This document shows, piece after piece, positions 13,376 to 24,516 of a DNA stretch of 64,000 nt. The notes under the pieces were generated by a model. It saw nothing but the letters and a program-made list of their open reading frames with translations, did no database searches and was not told where the DNA came from. Source of the DNA: Syncephalis fuscata (taxonomy: Eukaryota > Zoopagomycota > Zoopagomycetes > Zoopagales > Piptocephalidaceae); assembly GCA_025786725.1 (NCBI GenBank), contig JAHLTZ010000019.1:372001-436000 (forward strand). The letters run 5' to 3'. Position numbers and translations under genes: made by a program. Numbering within the stretch: the stretch's first letter is position 1; each line of letters begins with the position of its first letter.

Positions 13376-14218
13376 ATGAATCCGCTTAACCACCACCACA
13401 ACGACGACCACGACGACTTTCATCGCGATGAACACTTAGCGTTGAGCGACCAGGCGACATTGCCCAACAGAGAATTGTCTGCTTCGCTGCGGAATGTTAC
13501 ATTGTCGGAGGTAACAGAAGACGCCGACCTTTTGGCAATTGATACGAGCTCTTTAATTAACATGGAGAACTTATACAATGGATTAGCTTTACAACATACG
13601 GCAAGTGCATCATCGATACTGGATGAAGAGGATGAAGAGGATGAAGAGGATGAAGACGTGGGCAGGTCTACTAAAAAGCGATCGACAAATTGGAAGAAAC
13701 TGCAAAGTATTCATAGTGATATAGATACAGTAAGGCTACTTGTTGAAAGTAGCGATAGTACAGGACATTCAGACCACGAACAAATGGATTCGGGCTCGTC
13801 TAATGAGCTTGATGAAAATACACCGTTGATGGCAAATAAGAACAATCGTACCCGAAGCCGTAGTACATCTCGTCATTTATCGGCCTCGGCCGCGGTAGCA
13901 GCACTTGCTGGTGTGATTGTTCGAAGTGAGATGATGCAGCAAAACGAGTCGGAGGGGACGCTTAGTGGAGATGCCCTGCCTAATGCAACAATGTATATGA
14001 CTATTGATCCGGAGGCACCGGATGTAGCCTATACGCTAACTAGAGCTGACGGCAGTGGATACTGTCGACTAGGCGGTAACCATAGCTGGAAGACGGCTTA
14101 TCCAGGTAGATGCTGGGCGCTAGGTAAGTTGGATAGCACAATTAGCATACAGGCATTATTAATAGTATTGTTTAGCTATTGGCTGTTTTCCTTGTGGACT
14201 GTTATGCTGTCTAAGTAG
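13376..14218 (+). CDS. Predicted tail-anchored membrane protein, function unknown
   Basis: Single-exon gene of 280 residues; not recognised. ATG 13376 is the first ATG of the open frame. The N-terminus is His/Asp-rich, followed by an acidic run near residues 82-95 (Asp/Glu repeats), a Ser/Arg-rich segment (residues 160-168) and ENTPLM, which fits an acidic dileucine-type sorting signal. Two cysteines lie just before the end ([16 protein letters not shown]). One hydrophobic segment (about residues 251-275, [20 protein letters not shown]) is followed by only a few residues, so tail anchoring is likely. It is divergent from Dcp1 with 240 bp between starts. Its 3' end was duplicated; a decayed copy lies at 14677-14890. 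Confidence 0.75.
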   Translation: MNPLNHHHNDDHDDFHRDEHLALSDQATLPNRELSASLRNVTLSEVTEDADLLAIDTSSLINMENLYNGLALQHTASASSILDEEDEEDEEDEDVGRSTKKRSTNWKKLQSIHSDIDTVRLLVESSDSTGHSDHEQMDSGSSNELDENTPLMANKNNRTRSRSTSRHLSASAAVAALAGVIVRSEMMQQNESEGTLSGDALPNATMYMTIDPEAPDVAYTLTRADGSGYCRLGGNHSWKTAYPGRCWALGKLDSTISIQALLIVLFSYWLFSLWTVMLSK

Positions 14219-14587
14219 CCGATACAGACGATGTGATCGCTGTGGTACCATTATTATGACATAGCCATATGTTTAGCAAACCATCTATTACCAAGGCTGT
14301 AAACCATTGTAGTGTCGTAATCATCTATTAAATCACCATTATTAATTAATAAATTCTTTAATTATCAATATGACTTTGTGACAATCATAGTTTATTTTAC
14401 ATTCTTAGTTATTTTGCGTATTTTTACACATAAATGTGACTGTTTTTAATATAAATTAATAATAATTTTACAATATTAAGGATTGCTTTTTATATTTCTA
14501 GTGCTAAATGTTAATGGCGGTAACGTCAAATAGAAAGTAATATCAACAAAAGTTAATAAGAAAGGGTTGTTAATTTTGTTTGTTCAT

Positions 14588-14682
14588 AGTTGCTATAGAT
14601 GTCTTTATCTAAACGACATGGTAAGATAGTGATGTTTAATGCTGACCGTTCTTTTAGTAGATGGAGCAGAGTTTACTTTGCT
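14588..14682 (-). pseudogene. Decayed 3' fragment of the secreted orphan gene
   Basis: Aligns with the 3' end of the gene at 15269-16419: AAGATAGTGATGTTTAAT here against AGGATAGCGACGTTTAAT at about 15286-15303, then AGTAGATGGAGCAG against AATAGATGGAACAG. The frame is broken. Counterpart of the fragment at 14677-14890. Confidence 0.7.
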
Positions 14683-14890
14683 GAAATGCTGGATGTTAGA
14701 TAAGTTGGATAGTACATCTAATACACAAACAATATTAATAAGTACTGTTTAGCTATTAGCGATTTCCTTGTGAACTGCTATGCTGTTTAGATAACCGATA
14801 TAAATAATGTGATCGTTGTGGTACCATTATTATGGCATGGCCATATGTTTAGTAAATCATCTACCACCAATGTTGTGAACCATGTGATAT
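14677..14890 (+). pseudogene. Decayed 3' fragment of the tail-anchored gene
   Basis: Aligns with the last part of the gene ending at 14218 and its 3' flank. It begins near ATGCTGG (14683) and keeps AAGTTGGATAG, TTTAGCTATT and TTCCTTGTG, with substitutions and small deletions that destroy the frame. It lacks an upstream part and is a product of the tandem duplication. Confidence 0.8.
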
Positions 14891-15268
14891 ATTAATAATT
14901 TATTGAATTGGTACTATTAATTACTAGATTTTTAATTGCTGTATTGCCATATTCAGTAATAATAAATTAACCATCATTATCAACAAGTAATAATGGGTCT
15001 TTTTAAAGTGCATTTTACGCAGTTTTATATGCTTATAATTGTAACTTTACAATTCATTGCAGTTATTTTACGTATTTTTATACATAAAAATGCAACTGTT
15101 TTAAACATAGACATAATAATAAATACATAGTATTAGGTGTTTTTATGCTTACACTGTTTTGTGCTAAAATGCTAATAATAACAGCAGAATACAGAAAGTA
15201 ATAGTGGTAGAAATTATTACAAATAGAGCATTAAGTTTATTCGTTCATAGTCGTTATAAATAATTCAT

Positions 15269-16419
15269 TTAAGCGGCAATAGCAGGATAGCGACGTTTAA
15301 TAGTAACTGGACCACCAATAGATGGAACAGGATTTGATTTGTTGGCGCTGTTAATGAGTGCATTAACAACTGGAAGTAATTCTGGCATGTTCCACAGCTT
15401 GCGCAAGTGAGCAGAGAGACGGTCGACTTGAGTTCCAACTATTTGGGCTACATACTTATCAATAATGCTGCCGAACAATCCGCGGATGATGGAGTAGCCA
15501 GCCTCGCCAATCTGACAAGCCAAAGCAATTGCTGAAATAAGAACATCGCCAAGATGAGCACTCAACGAATTTTTAATCTCCACTAGCATGGCTAGCGTGT
15601 TTTCGCGCAGATCTTTGACCACAAGATCGCGAAGTTTCTTCAACCAGACGGAACGTTCAATTCCAGCCAGGACCGACTCCATAACAAGATCAGCAGCATG
15701 GCGTAAGTCGGATACAAGCATGCTTAGCGCAGCATAGGCAATTGGTGCCAACATACGAACAATACGGAGGGCCAATTGGGCACCTAAAGCCTTCATCAGC
15801 AAATCTTGGAGCGAGCCGTTAACTAGATGCTCTACTAAACGGCGAATAATATCAACTGCTTCTGGAGGTAGGTCCATACCAGCAATTCTGATGGTGCCGA
15901 CAACGGCAACACTCGTACCTCCGACAAGTTTTGACGTTTGCTTTATTTTGAAATCTCTTTTTGGTATTTCTTTAGTTGTTCGGTCATTGGAGCAGCAAGC
16001 GCTTTTGACAATTGAGCTGGCAGCTCGTTGCCTAGCTGGGAGACGGAGGGAATAGCGTCGCGCTTGAAAAGTTCACGAGCATCACTTGCCACCGCGTACA
16101 CGCTGTTTGGTACCTTTTTATCGTCAAGTAAATCGTCAATGGCATCGTGCTCCGAAGGCACAGGAATTGTTGCAGTGGTTTTCATGTACTGTTCCAAACG
16201 GGCATGTGCCTGGCTGACATCTTTATCTGCCCAGCCTTTGAAAATGGCACCGCTTGGCTTTTCAGTCATTTGTCCAGCCGCTGGAATGACATTAAGTGCC
16301 GAGGAGGCTGCGTGGACTGGAGAAAGCTTTGGAGATCCAGGCTCTTGAGGAGTTACAGCGTCGGTTAAGGAAAATGTTGCCAACATTAATGTGGCTGTTG
16401 CAAGGAAGAGTCGTGTCAT
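15269..16419 (-). CDS. Secreted protein of unknown function, frame broken by one base
   Basis: Two abutting open frames that look like one gene. The upstream frame (15943-16419) starts at ATG with a clear signal peptide (MTRLFLATATLMLATFSLTD, cleavage near residue 21), followed by a soluble acidic/alanine-rich region of about 135 residues. It meets TAA at 15943-15945 right after an A-rich stretch. The downstream frame (from about 15960 to stop 15269) is open through the join, and its first ATG is at 15875-15877. It encodes about 200 mostly amphipathic-helical residues (DIIRRLVEHLVNG, SMLVSDLRHAADLVMES, SGVVLVEIKN-like heptads) without transmembrane certainty. Only 65 bp separate the upstream stop from the downstream ATG, with no room for a promoter or intron. 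One missing base would fuse them to about 380 residues. Family not recognised. Confidence 0.65.
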
Positions 16420-16699
16420 CGTGAAGTAGGAATAGATAAAACAAAGTGCCTACTACTGAACTAATAAAATTGTAAGCGTTACCGCTTTTGTGTTAAATAA
16501 CAGTAGTCTTTTGACTAGAGGGAAGCGTATCAATAAACGTTAATATGGCTGAGATGGTGAGTTGAAGTTACAACGGCAATGAAACCATCAAGTGCTGTCC
16601 TTTTGAAGCATTTCTGCTATCCATAGCCACTCTTTGTAAGGCAATAATTTAGTATACTAATGAATACATACTGATAAACTATACTGGCTTATTGGATAT

Positions 16700-17600
16700 C
16701 CTGTAAAGTCGCGAGAACGCCCAGTTAGCACGATTAGTGTAACCGAGTGATCACATGTCTGCTATAAATATTAGGTAAACACGTGGCGTGCATTTTTATA
16801 TGAAGCAATTTCTGCCGAAAATACGGGTAATGAACGGGTATGTTTCGTGTACCAAAAGGCAGGGAACGACAGAATTCAATGTCTGGTCGACCTTTTTCGA
16901 CGACAATAATGTGTTTGGAGTGATACAGTCTTTGACGTAAAGCAATGTGCACGTGAAGCATGCTGGTTTATTTAGACAAGGACAGGTTCGATGTAGCTCA
17001 TTTCCGCCATCGACACGTGCTAGCTAGACAGGATGTTTGTAATACTAAAGTGATTCAAGAGTGTTGCTGCCATTAATTTCACCTATGGTGAATGGTGGTG
17101 ACAATACATCTTCAATAGGCAATACCGAAGCGCCATTTTAGACAATGGTGTTCAATATGAGCCTAGAAGGTGGTATTAGGTTACCATTGCCATGTCAATA
17201 GCAGTTTGTATTTGGCCATCACACCCGCTTTATTCTTATTTCCTCGGCATATTGAATTTTGCAGCGGAAGTGGTCGTTGCCTGTATTTGGGGTTACCTTG
17301 ATGCAGATATGTTTTGCCATGTACAGTTATGTATTTAGAAACTGGCCTATTGTGAATGACTTCATAGCCAGTTAAGCGTATTCTGTATTAAACAAAGTCT
17401 AGCAAGTATTCAAAGAATTCCACACGAATATCTCATGAAATGACGTGTTTCTGAAGCAAAAAGGTGACCGGATGGTAATTATTTCTATTGTAGATTTATC
17501 AATAGACACGGTGCTAATAACAGGATTGTTTTGGAATGTTGACGGAGCACTTTTATGGGAACTGGTCGAGTAAAACCTGTTCAAATAGCAGTTTGTGCTA
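16700..17600 (-). pseudogene. Possible decayed protein-coding gene
   Basis: On the minus strand several 30-65-codon open stretches follow one another in different frames, interrupted by stops: 17584-17399, about 17370-17170, about 17130-17045 (reading GASVLPIEDVLSPPFTIGEI) and 16961-16734. Composition is coding-like and unlike the flanks. I cannot name the family. It may be an old degenerate gene or chance; evidence is composition and open length only. Confidence 0.3.
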
Positions 17601-18404
17601 GCATATACGTAAAGGTATTATCACGGTTAGCAACGAACGCAAATGATGGCCAGTTTGCATTGGGATAATTTATGTTTTTAATTTAACAAAGCTCATTATT
17701 ATATTAACTTAATGTAATGATATCATGCGTTTTTTAATAATGGCACATTATAACTATAAACCCGTTCTACAATTTTATACTTGCATACAGCATGTACATA
17801 GTTTGCTCAAACAGGTGCAATGTTGTTTAGTGCTTTTAGCTGGTTGACGCTGACAATTCTGGTTTGTCAAAACTAGTTATTATAAGTGATACAGCGAATT
17901 CATTGGATTCTTAGATAATCCTTTAATAGTATTCAATATCGTGTAGATTCGGCCATATCATAGGCAGCTACAGTTTTTATAGTGCGATTACAAATCATAC
18001 TGACTACAAAAGAAAAAACAACATTTTAGACAGTCGTTAATTCAACACCACATCATGTCGTTTGTTTAAAATTTATTTATTGGAACAGAGTGCAATTGTT
18101 GCAAAAGTACCATTGTTATAAAACAACGAATATATTTTAGCTGTAGCGATTAACTTATTGTAATATATATATTATAGCCTGATTTGTATTAGTATATTAC
18201 AATTAAATATGCTACAATTGATTACATATGCGATTATAAACACACATCTATTTTAACAATACTATTAGTAATATAGCTAGTTATTAGTCTTGTTTATCGT
18301 GCTAATGTTTTTATATTGATATTGCTAATTTATTAACATTTATTATGATTTAGAACTAAATGACTAAACTTGATAACATTTGTATAATTGCACTACACAT
18401 TTAA

Positions 18405-18525
18405 TTTATTGAACATGGAAACAAGTGGTAAGTTTTATTTAATTAGCACATCATTGCATTTATTGAAATTTGGGGGTCAAATGACTAAAGATGATGATGG
18501 ATGGTGAGTGGCATCAAAGTCTAAA
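18405..18525 (+). repeat. Dispersed repeat, copy A
   Basis: Contains TTGAACATGG, ACAAGTGGTAAGTTTTATTT and GATGATGGATGGTGAGTGGC. The same blocks in the same order appear on the opposite strand at about 21305-21450. Confidence 0.8.
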
Positions 18526-19220
18526 ATAATAATAATAATTATTGACAAAAATTTTATTCTCAGGAATTTGTGGTATGATACTAGTAGATACTTAATTGAT
18601 ACTAGGCCACTAAGGTCAAAGCGAAGAAAAAAGAAAATAAGAAGGAAAGTTCAAAACGCGTCAAACCAAAAAGTGTCAAAGTCAGTGGCTGGGTAGGTGA
18701 AGGGATAAGAGACTCGAAATAAATGAGAAAAGAAGGGAATTCGATTTGAATTTATCAATTTCCTTTGTAGTGGCTTCGCTTCGACAATAAAGCATTAGTA
18801 AATAAAATAGAATTACTATCATAAATTTATTATTAAACACATATATCCTTTATTTACTTATATTAATTCCATTGATATTTGCACTGCCATATATTATTTT
18901 ATGACATACTAGATACATTTTATTCACTATGTAACCAAAACGATTTATTGCTAAACGAGATAAACGAGTAAGACAAGTCATGCATTTCTTTTTATCAACC
19001 CAACATCTGCTATTATATGTAGTTAGTATACAATTCGCCACATATATAAAACATAACTAATTTTACTTCCAAATGACACAATATGTTATCGCTATCTAAA
19101 ATATAAAATTAGTTAGCGTTTTCAATTTATTAGTAAGCGCGCACGATGTTTCCGCTCCTACAAAAGGCGGCTTGTTGAATCAACATCTACCCAACATTAC
19201 ACGTTTTTATCTTTATTATA

Positions 19221-20316
19221 ATGTCTCCTCTATCGTTCAAATTGAATACCGGCGCTTTAATTCCCGCTGTGGGCCTGGGAACATGTATGTGAAGCACCAT
19301 GTTTGATTATTAATTGCTGACATTATCTGTGCAACAGTCGATATAGCACCCAATGAGGTAACTGATGTCATTAACACGGCATTTGAGGCCGGATACCGCC
19401 ACTTAGATGGCGCCGCCTTCTATGGACAAGAAGATGCCATTGGTGAAGCGCTAAAACAAGCAAAATTGCCACGAAACGAATACTTTGTCACGTCCAAGTT
19501 ATGGAATAACAAGCATCATCCAGACGATGTTGAAGAAGCCTTGGACAAGACGCTTAAGGATCTGCAACTGGACTATCTCGATCTCTACTTGATGCACTTT
19601 CCACAGGCTTTTCAGCGAGGCGGAGACACTATACCAAAAGATGCCGACGGCAATATACTTATGGCCGATATCGATTTTTGTGACACCTGGCGCGCCATGG
19701 AGGTAAGCCATAGGCTAGATGATCGATGCAAGTAAACTGACTCGTATTACAAAGGCGCTTGTGAAAAAGGGCAAAGTTAAGGCGATTGGCGTATCAAACT
19801 TTACTATTGAAGATCTCCAGCGCTTGATCAAGGAAACAGCAACAGTGCCGGCGGTTAATCAGTTTGAAGCACATCCTTACTATCCTCGAAGTGAGCTTGT
19901 CAAGTTTTGCCAAGATAATGGTATTCATGTCACTGCATACCGCTCGTTTGGGTTTCTTAAGGAGCCACGGCTACTGGATGATCCAACAGTAAGATTAGCA
20001 AATTACTATACGCTGCTTTGCTAACACGTATATTGGCAATAGATCCGTGAAGTTTCCGAAAGAAATCAAAAAACACCAGCACAAACCCTTCTAAGCTGGG
20101 CGGTCCAGCACGGTGCTTCCGGTAAGTTATACAGTGAGTTTTAAGTTGCTTTGCTACAAAAGACAACCAGTGGTTCCAAAGTCTAGCAATCCCAAGAGAC
20201 TCAATGAAAATATTCAAGTATATACCATTCCTGAATCAGATTTTGCTAAGCTTAATCAAATTACCATAAGACACGTATACAATCTACATCCATGGATGCC
20301 TGCTGCATATGAATAA
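19221..20316 (+). CDS. Aldo/keto reductase
   Basis: NADPH-dependent carbonyl reductase of the AKR superfamily; substrate not predictable. Exons 19221-19284, 19338-19702, 19755-19988, 20043-20121, 20171-20316; 295 residues, typical for the family. The (beta/alpha)8 barrel starts with LNTGALIPAVGLGT. The catalytic tetrad is present: Asp in HLDGAAFYGQ, Tyr in the same motif, Lys in VTSKLWN, His in LDLYLMHFPQ. The substrate loop VKAIGVSNFT, NQFEAHPYYPR and the NADP motif VVPKSSNPKRLNEN follow. All four introns are GT-AG and junctions conserve these motifs. It stands alone between copies of a dispersed repeat; no partner gene suggests a pathway. Confidence 0.93.
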
Positions 20317-20465
20317 TTACTTGTCTTTTAAATAAAAATGATATTTACCAATACTTGTTAATGGCAATAGTTATCTAGTTAATTATCGATGCATTTTGTT
20401 AATGCTATTGCATTACTATTAAATAGCTTTTAAAATCTATTGTAATTCGGTGTAAGTTGCCTAAA

Positions 20466-20860
20466 TTTAATAACATCCAACCTATTGAACATGATGATGA
20501 GTGGTAAGTGACATTAAATATCAAATACTCATCATTGTAAATTCATTATCCAGTATGCATATATCCTCTATTCATACACTCGATTACTACTATATATTAA
20601 TATATTCCATACTAGACACGTTCTATTGTTTATATGCTTCAATATACTTTACTCATTCCACTCATTGCATTATATGCACTATAGCATCAACATCGTTTTA
20701 TATGTTTTCTTACTGTACATCTATCATTCTATTCTATATCATTATATATCGTCTAGCCTTCCTCTATCCAAAGCTGTTTTTATTTTTGTTTTAGCTTTAT
20801 TATTAATAAATGTCGACTAATGTCGGTCATCCGTTCATGCATATATGCTCAATAACTTTA
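20466..20860 (+). repeat. Dispersed repeat, copy B
   Basis: Shares ATTGAACATGATGATG, GTGGTAAGTGACAT, ATACTCATCATTGTA and TATGCATATAT with copies C and D. The distal part (TTATTATTAATAAATGTCGA, CTAATGTCGGTCAT) recurs in altered form at about 20960-21005. Confidence 0.8.
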
Positions 20861-21169
20861 ATATAGCTAATTTTCGATTCACACCATAGATTCTTATATT
20901 GCATATCATTTTATTATCTATTAAACCACGCCAGCTGTTGCAGTCGTTTCTTTTGCTCTAGCACTATTATTAAAAAAGCTCAACTAATATCGGTCATTTC
21001 GTTCATTAGGCTACATTGCTGGAACAAATCATACACGTATATGTAAACTTACTATTTTATTAAATATTTATTAACTATTAATAGCTATTTACGGCTGAAC
21101 TAGTTGCTGTTAGTAGGTTATGGCTTTGATAGTATCTAAGTCAAGTGGTGAGGCATATATAGCGATAAC

Positions 21170-21450
21170 AAGTTCAAAAGAAAATAGATTGGTATAAAAG
21201 TGAAAAAGGCTGCTAATAAAGTCGATTTAAATAGCAATAATATAGGTGAATAGAGTATATATGTGTACTGAATATATGCATACTGGATAATAGTCTATGA
21301 CGATGAGTATTTGATGACTGATGTCACTCACCACCCATCATCATGTTCAATAGATTGGATGTCATTAAATACTAGTCATTTAACACCAAACAAACAATAA
21401 ATGTGATGATTAAATAAAACTTACCACTTGTCCCATGTTCAATAAAAAGA
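21170..21450 (-). repeat. Dispersed repeat, copy C (inverted)
   Basis: Reverse complement reads TTTATTGAACATGGGACAAG, then TGGTAAGTTTTATTTAAT, then ATTGAACATGATGATGGG, TGGTGAGTGACATCA and TATCCAGTATGCATATAT. It joins the halves seen separately in copies A and B, so it is the most complete copy. Confidence 0.8.
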
Positions 21451-21968
21451 ATGTTTAGTTCAATTACGCGAATGTTGTTAAAAACAGTCATTTGATCTTC
21501 AGTTTAGCATGATTGTCACTATTATCAATGCTATCCTGCTATTTCTTACGACTAAAGCTACTACTCACTTGGCTTTTACTCTCTACAGGCACTCTTATGG
21601 CCATTCTAACATATGACACAACTAAAAGTAACGTGTTTTGTTTACGCTTTGTTGTTCCTACTTTTAATTCTGTTTAGTATAACGAGAAAAATCATTTGGT
21701 GGCAAGTGTATACTGGTCTATTATAGCTACTAATTATTTCATTATTCATTTGTACTACATCTTAATAAATCAATAACTATAAATAAGTCACTTAAACATT
21801 ATAACAAATTTCTAATCGAATGTAAATGAAAGTTCCAATTTATAATGCGAGGGCAAACAGCAAACGCATGACGGCACGTGCACCGCCCAAGCAAGCCACA
21901 TAACGCCACGGTTGAGGCCATGTTGTTGCCGAGATACGTGCATCGCCCGTCCATGGCATTGTAACCGA

Positions 21969-22625
21969 TTAACGGTAAGACTTTTGGTAGCGGGCACGAG
22001 CACCTGGACCACCGAATTTCTTTGGCTCGCAGCGACGTGGGTCAGCAACAAGCAAGTTACGGTCGTAGGAGGTCAAGAGATCCTTGATTTCCTTCTTGGC
22101 GGCCTCATCGACAACTAACACATGTTGGTAAGTACGATTGCAAAACGCTGGTATATAATAGTATAGCTAATAACAACACTTACACTTCTGGTAGAAGGCA
22201 ACGACACCCTTGGCGATAGCCTGACGGATGGCATAGATTTGAGAGGTGTGACCACCACCCTTGACGCGAACGCGGATGTCCAAGTGACGGAACTTGTCCT
22301 CACCAAGGATGAGCACTGGCTCGTAGACCTTGTAGCGGAGGATCTCTGGCTTCACAAGACCAATTGGAGAGCCATTGATGCGGATCATACCATTGCCGCG
22401 CTTGCAGTGAGCAACTGCGGTGGCGGTCTTCTACTCAACGTATAACGATAGTATCGATAATAAAGTAAGTATTTAATAATATAATATTTGTAAACCACGC
22501 CCTCTCATTATATATATATTTATGTTGTTGCTACTACCACTACTACTACTCTATATCATATATATATATATCCTACATCATTGATTAATGCATACCTTAC
22601 GACCATAAGTCTGAACGGCTTCCAT
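21969..22625 (-). CDS. RPS16: 40S ribosomal protein uS9 (S16)
   Basis: Small-subunit protein whose C-terminal tail reaches the P site. Exons on the minus strand: 22596-22625, 22184-22430, 21969-22114; 140 residues. First exon encodes [10 protein letters not shown]; then [50 protein letters not shown] and, after the last intron, [20 protein letters not shown] with the universal basic end ARYQKSYR. Lengths and junctions match the family exactly. The ATG lies six bases after a likely leader-intron acceptor (22631-22632). Codon use is strongly biased. Divergent from eL13. Confidence 0.97.
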
Positions 22626-22890
22626 AATGCCTATTTAAAAATAAATGCAAGTCAGTTTCAATAATAAAATAGTAAACAAGCAGCAATCCTATCAATAGAA
22701 TGGAATCTTATAACGTAGACACATAGATTCAAGCCATACCAACCACCCGTTATTGCAATAGCCGTGGCGGTCAAGTGTGTAGAAATGGCTGTTAAACATG
22801 GTGCGCGATTTCAATTACGCCCACTCTATGCTTCCTGGGTCAGTAATAAACGCCATGCTCTTACACACATGGCCAGCAGCGTGCAAGCAA

Positions 22891-22918
22891 GTAGATGGAT
22901 GGATGGATGGATGGGATG
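22891..22918. repeat. GGAT tract in uS9 leader intron
   Basis: About six GGAT units plus degenerate flanks. Confidence 0.9.
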
Positions 22919-23307
22919 AATGAATGTCGTATGTCATAGAATATATCCAACTATCTATCAAGGATGTATAAAATACCCACCTAGATGGATGGATGCTTCC
23001 GCGAGCGTAGATAGCCTGGAAGTGTTACGTGGGGAAGAGGAGGATCCTTTCTTCTACTAACAAGTGGGCTGCGGTCTTCAGAGTGGCCACACACACACAC
23101 ACACACACAAAGTGAAAGAAAGATAGAGTAGAAATAATTGATAGTATTTCATTTAATCACGTGATTTGAATTTGCAGATACTCCAGCGACAGCCAAACAC
23201 CGTAGCTTCTGCCGCCTCCTCTTCAAAACCCATCCGCACTTTGGATTAGCTGAAAGCGGGTCAGGACACGCATCCATCGCCGGTAGGTATTAGCATATAT
23301 GCAAAAG

Positions 23308-23345
23308 TAGATGAATGGATGAATGGATAGATGGATGGATGGATA
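23308..23345. repeat. GGAT/GAAT tract in eL13 leader intron
   Basis: Degenerate tetranucleotide run of the same type as in the eL32, uS9 and EF-1alpha leaders. Confidence 0.9.
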
Positions 23346-23662
23346 AATGAACGGATACATATTGGCGAAAGGATACACAAACAAATGGATATCCGCGCTG
23401 TATGTTGTGGCAAAAATACTAAGCCAACAGCTACAGAATTGTAAAGTAGTAATTACAACCTGGTTATTAAATGGCAGCTTGGCCGATTAGTAAAATGTCA
23501 GCGATTGTGACTAAATAGCTAATGGCTTTTGCAAGTACGATGCCATTACTTGTCAACAAATATAAAGACTGATTGGAAGAATTCTTTATTGTTTATGGGT
23601 GGGCAATGGTAGATTGTTCATTTATACTAATAATTATATTATTTGTACTATACTGAATAGCC

Positions 23663-24516
23663 ATGAAGCACAACAACCAATTGCAAAACATCCACTTCCG
23701 CAAGGACTGGCAGCGTCGCGTACGCACCTGGTTTGACCAGCCCGGCCGCAAGGTGCACCGTCGCCAGCAGCGTGCCAAGAAGGCTGCTCTTATCGCACCC
23801 CGCCCTGTGGACGGTCAGCTACGCCCAGCTGTCCACTGCCCAACTCTTAAGTACAACACCAAGCTCCGTGCCGGTAAGGGCTTCACTGCCGAGGAACTTA
23901 AGGTAAGCATTGACTTGTAGAATATTGTAAATATACAGGCGATCTATGGTATAGAATGTTTGCTATCGATAGGACAATAGACCGTATGCATCAATAGCGA
24001 TTAAATGCTAACTGACGCGTTTTAAACTAGGCTGCTGGTATTGCACGTGCTTTTGCTCGCACCATCGGTATTGCCGTCGACCACCGTCGCAAGAACCGCT
24101 CTGAGGAATCCTTGAAGCGCAATGTTCGTCGCCTAAAGGCCTACCAGGCCCGTCTTGTGGTGTTCCCACGCCGCAAGAACCAGCCCAAGAAGGGTGATGC
24201 CTGTGTAAGTGTTATTGGCAATGCTAAAACCAAATAGCTGCCACAAATGGTATTGAGCATATTGACTAATACTATGCTTGTGTTGTTATTGTAGGCTGAA
24301 GATGTCAAGGCCGCCAAGCAGCTTACTGCCCCAGTCTTGCCAATCTCCAACACCTTCAAGAAGGAGAAGGCTCGTGCCGTCACCGCTGAGGAGAAAGCCA
24401 CTCGCTCTTTCGTCACTCTACGTGCAGAGCGTGCTGCCCATCGCTACGCTGGTGCCATCACCAAGCGTGCCAAGGCTAAGGCTGAAGCCGAAGCCAACAA
24501 GGCTGGCAAGAAATAA
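23663..24516 (+). CDS. RPL13: 60S ribosomal protein eL13
   Basis: Large-subunit protein. Exons 23663-23902, 24031-24204, 24295-24516; 211 residues, normal for the family. Landmarks: [72 protein letters not shown] across the first intron, [16 protein letters not shown], and a Lys/Ala-rich end. Introns are 128 and 90 nt. Very strong C-ending codon bias. The ATG follows the probable leader-intron acceptor by two bases. Confidence 0.97.

Larger units (their letters stand above)
14104..15345. repeat. Ancient tandem duplication of two convergent gene ends
   Basis: Two diverged direct copies: about 14104-14680 and 14677-15345. Copy 1 holds the intact 3' end of the tail-anchored gene, then intergenic DNA, then a decayed copy (about 14588-14682) of the 3' end of the secreted gene. 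Copy 2 holds a decayed copy of the tail-anchored gene's end (about 14677-14890), then matching intergenic DNA, then the intact end of the secreted gene (from 15269). Matching blocks include GTACCATTATTATG at 14245 and 14821 and ATACAGAAAGTAATA-like DNA near 15190 against 14530. Copy 2 carries roughly 80 extra bases. Confidence 0.85.
16420..19220. other. Gene-poor interval with a probable decayed gene
   Basis: 2.8 kb upstream of the secreted gene and of the reductase. 16700-17600 is richer in GC than its surroundings and keeps short protein-like fragments on the minus strand in several frames (see separate entry). 17650-18400 is plain AT-rich DNA. 18405-18525 holds a copy of a dispersed repeat. 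No intact gene seen. Confidence 0.6.
20317..21968. other. Intergenic region built largely of dispersed-repeat copies
   Basis: No gene. Holds repeat copy B (20466-20860), a partial second copy of its tail (about 20945-21030), and an inverted copy C (about 21170-21450). The remainder is AT-rich. Open frames here (for example 20501-20820) are hydrophobic by composition only. Confidence 0.7.
22626..23662. promoter_or_regulatory. Divergent promoter and leader introns of uS9 and eL13
   Basis: 1.04 kb between two ribosomal protein start codons. The uS9 leader intron probably spans 22631-22980 (donor GTGGGT on the minus strand, acceptor AAATAG). The eL13 leader intron probably spans 23283-23660 (donor GTAGGT, acceptor GAATAG, two bases before ATG). 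GGAT tracts lie inside both (22891-22918; about 23308-23345). Between the two leader exons is a GC-richer core (about 22985-23282) with a (CA)n run at 23091-23109, the likely shared promoter. Confidence 0.55.

Noticed and set aside
14651-14900. Separate small gene between the two orphans
   Set aside because: Explained as a decayed duplicate of the upstream gene's 3' end.
20501-20820. Overlapping hydrophobic frames
   Set aside because: They lie inside dispersed-repeat copy B and are not preserved in the other copies.
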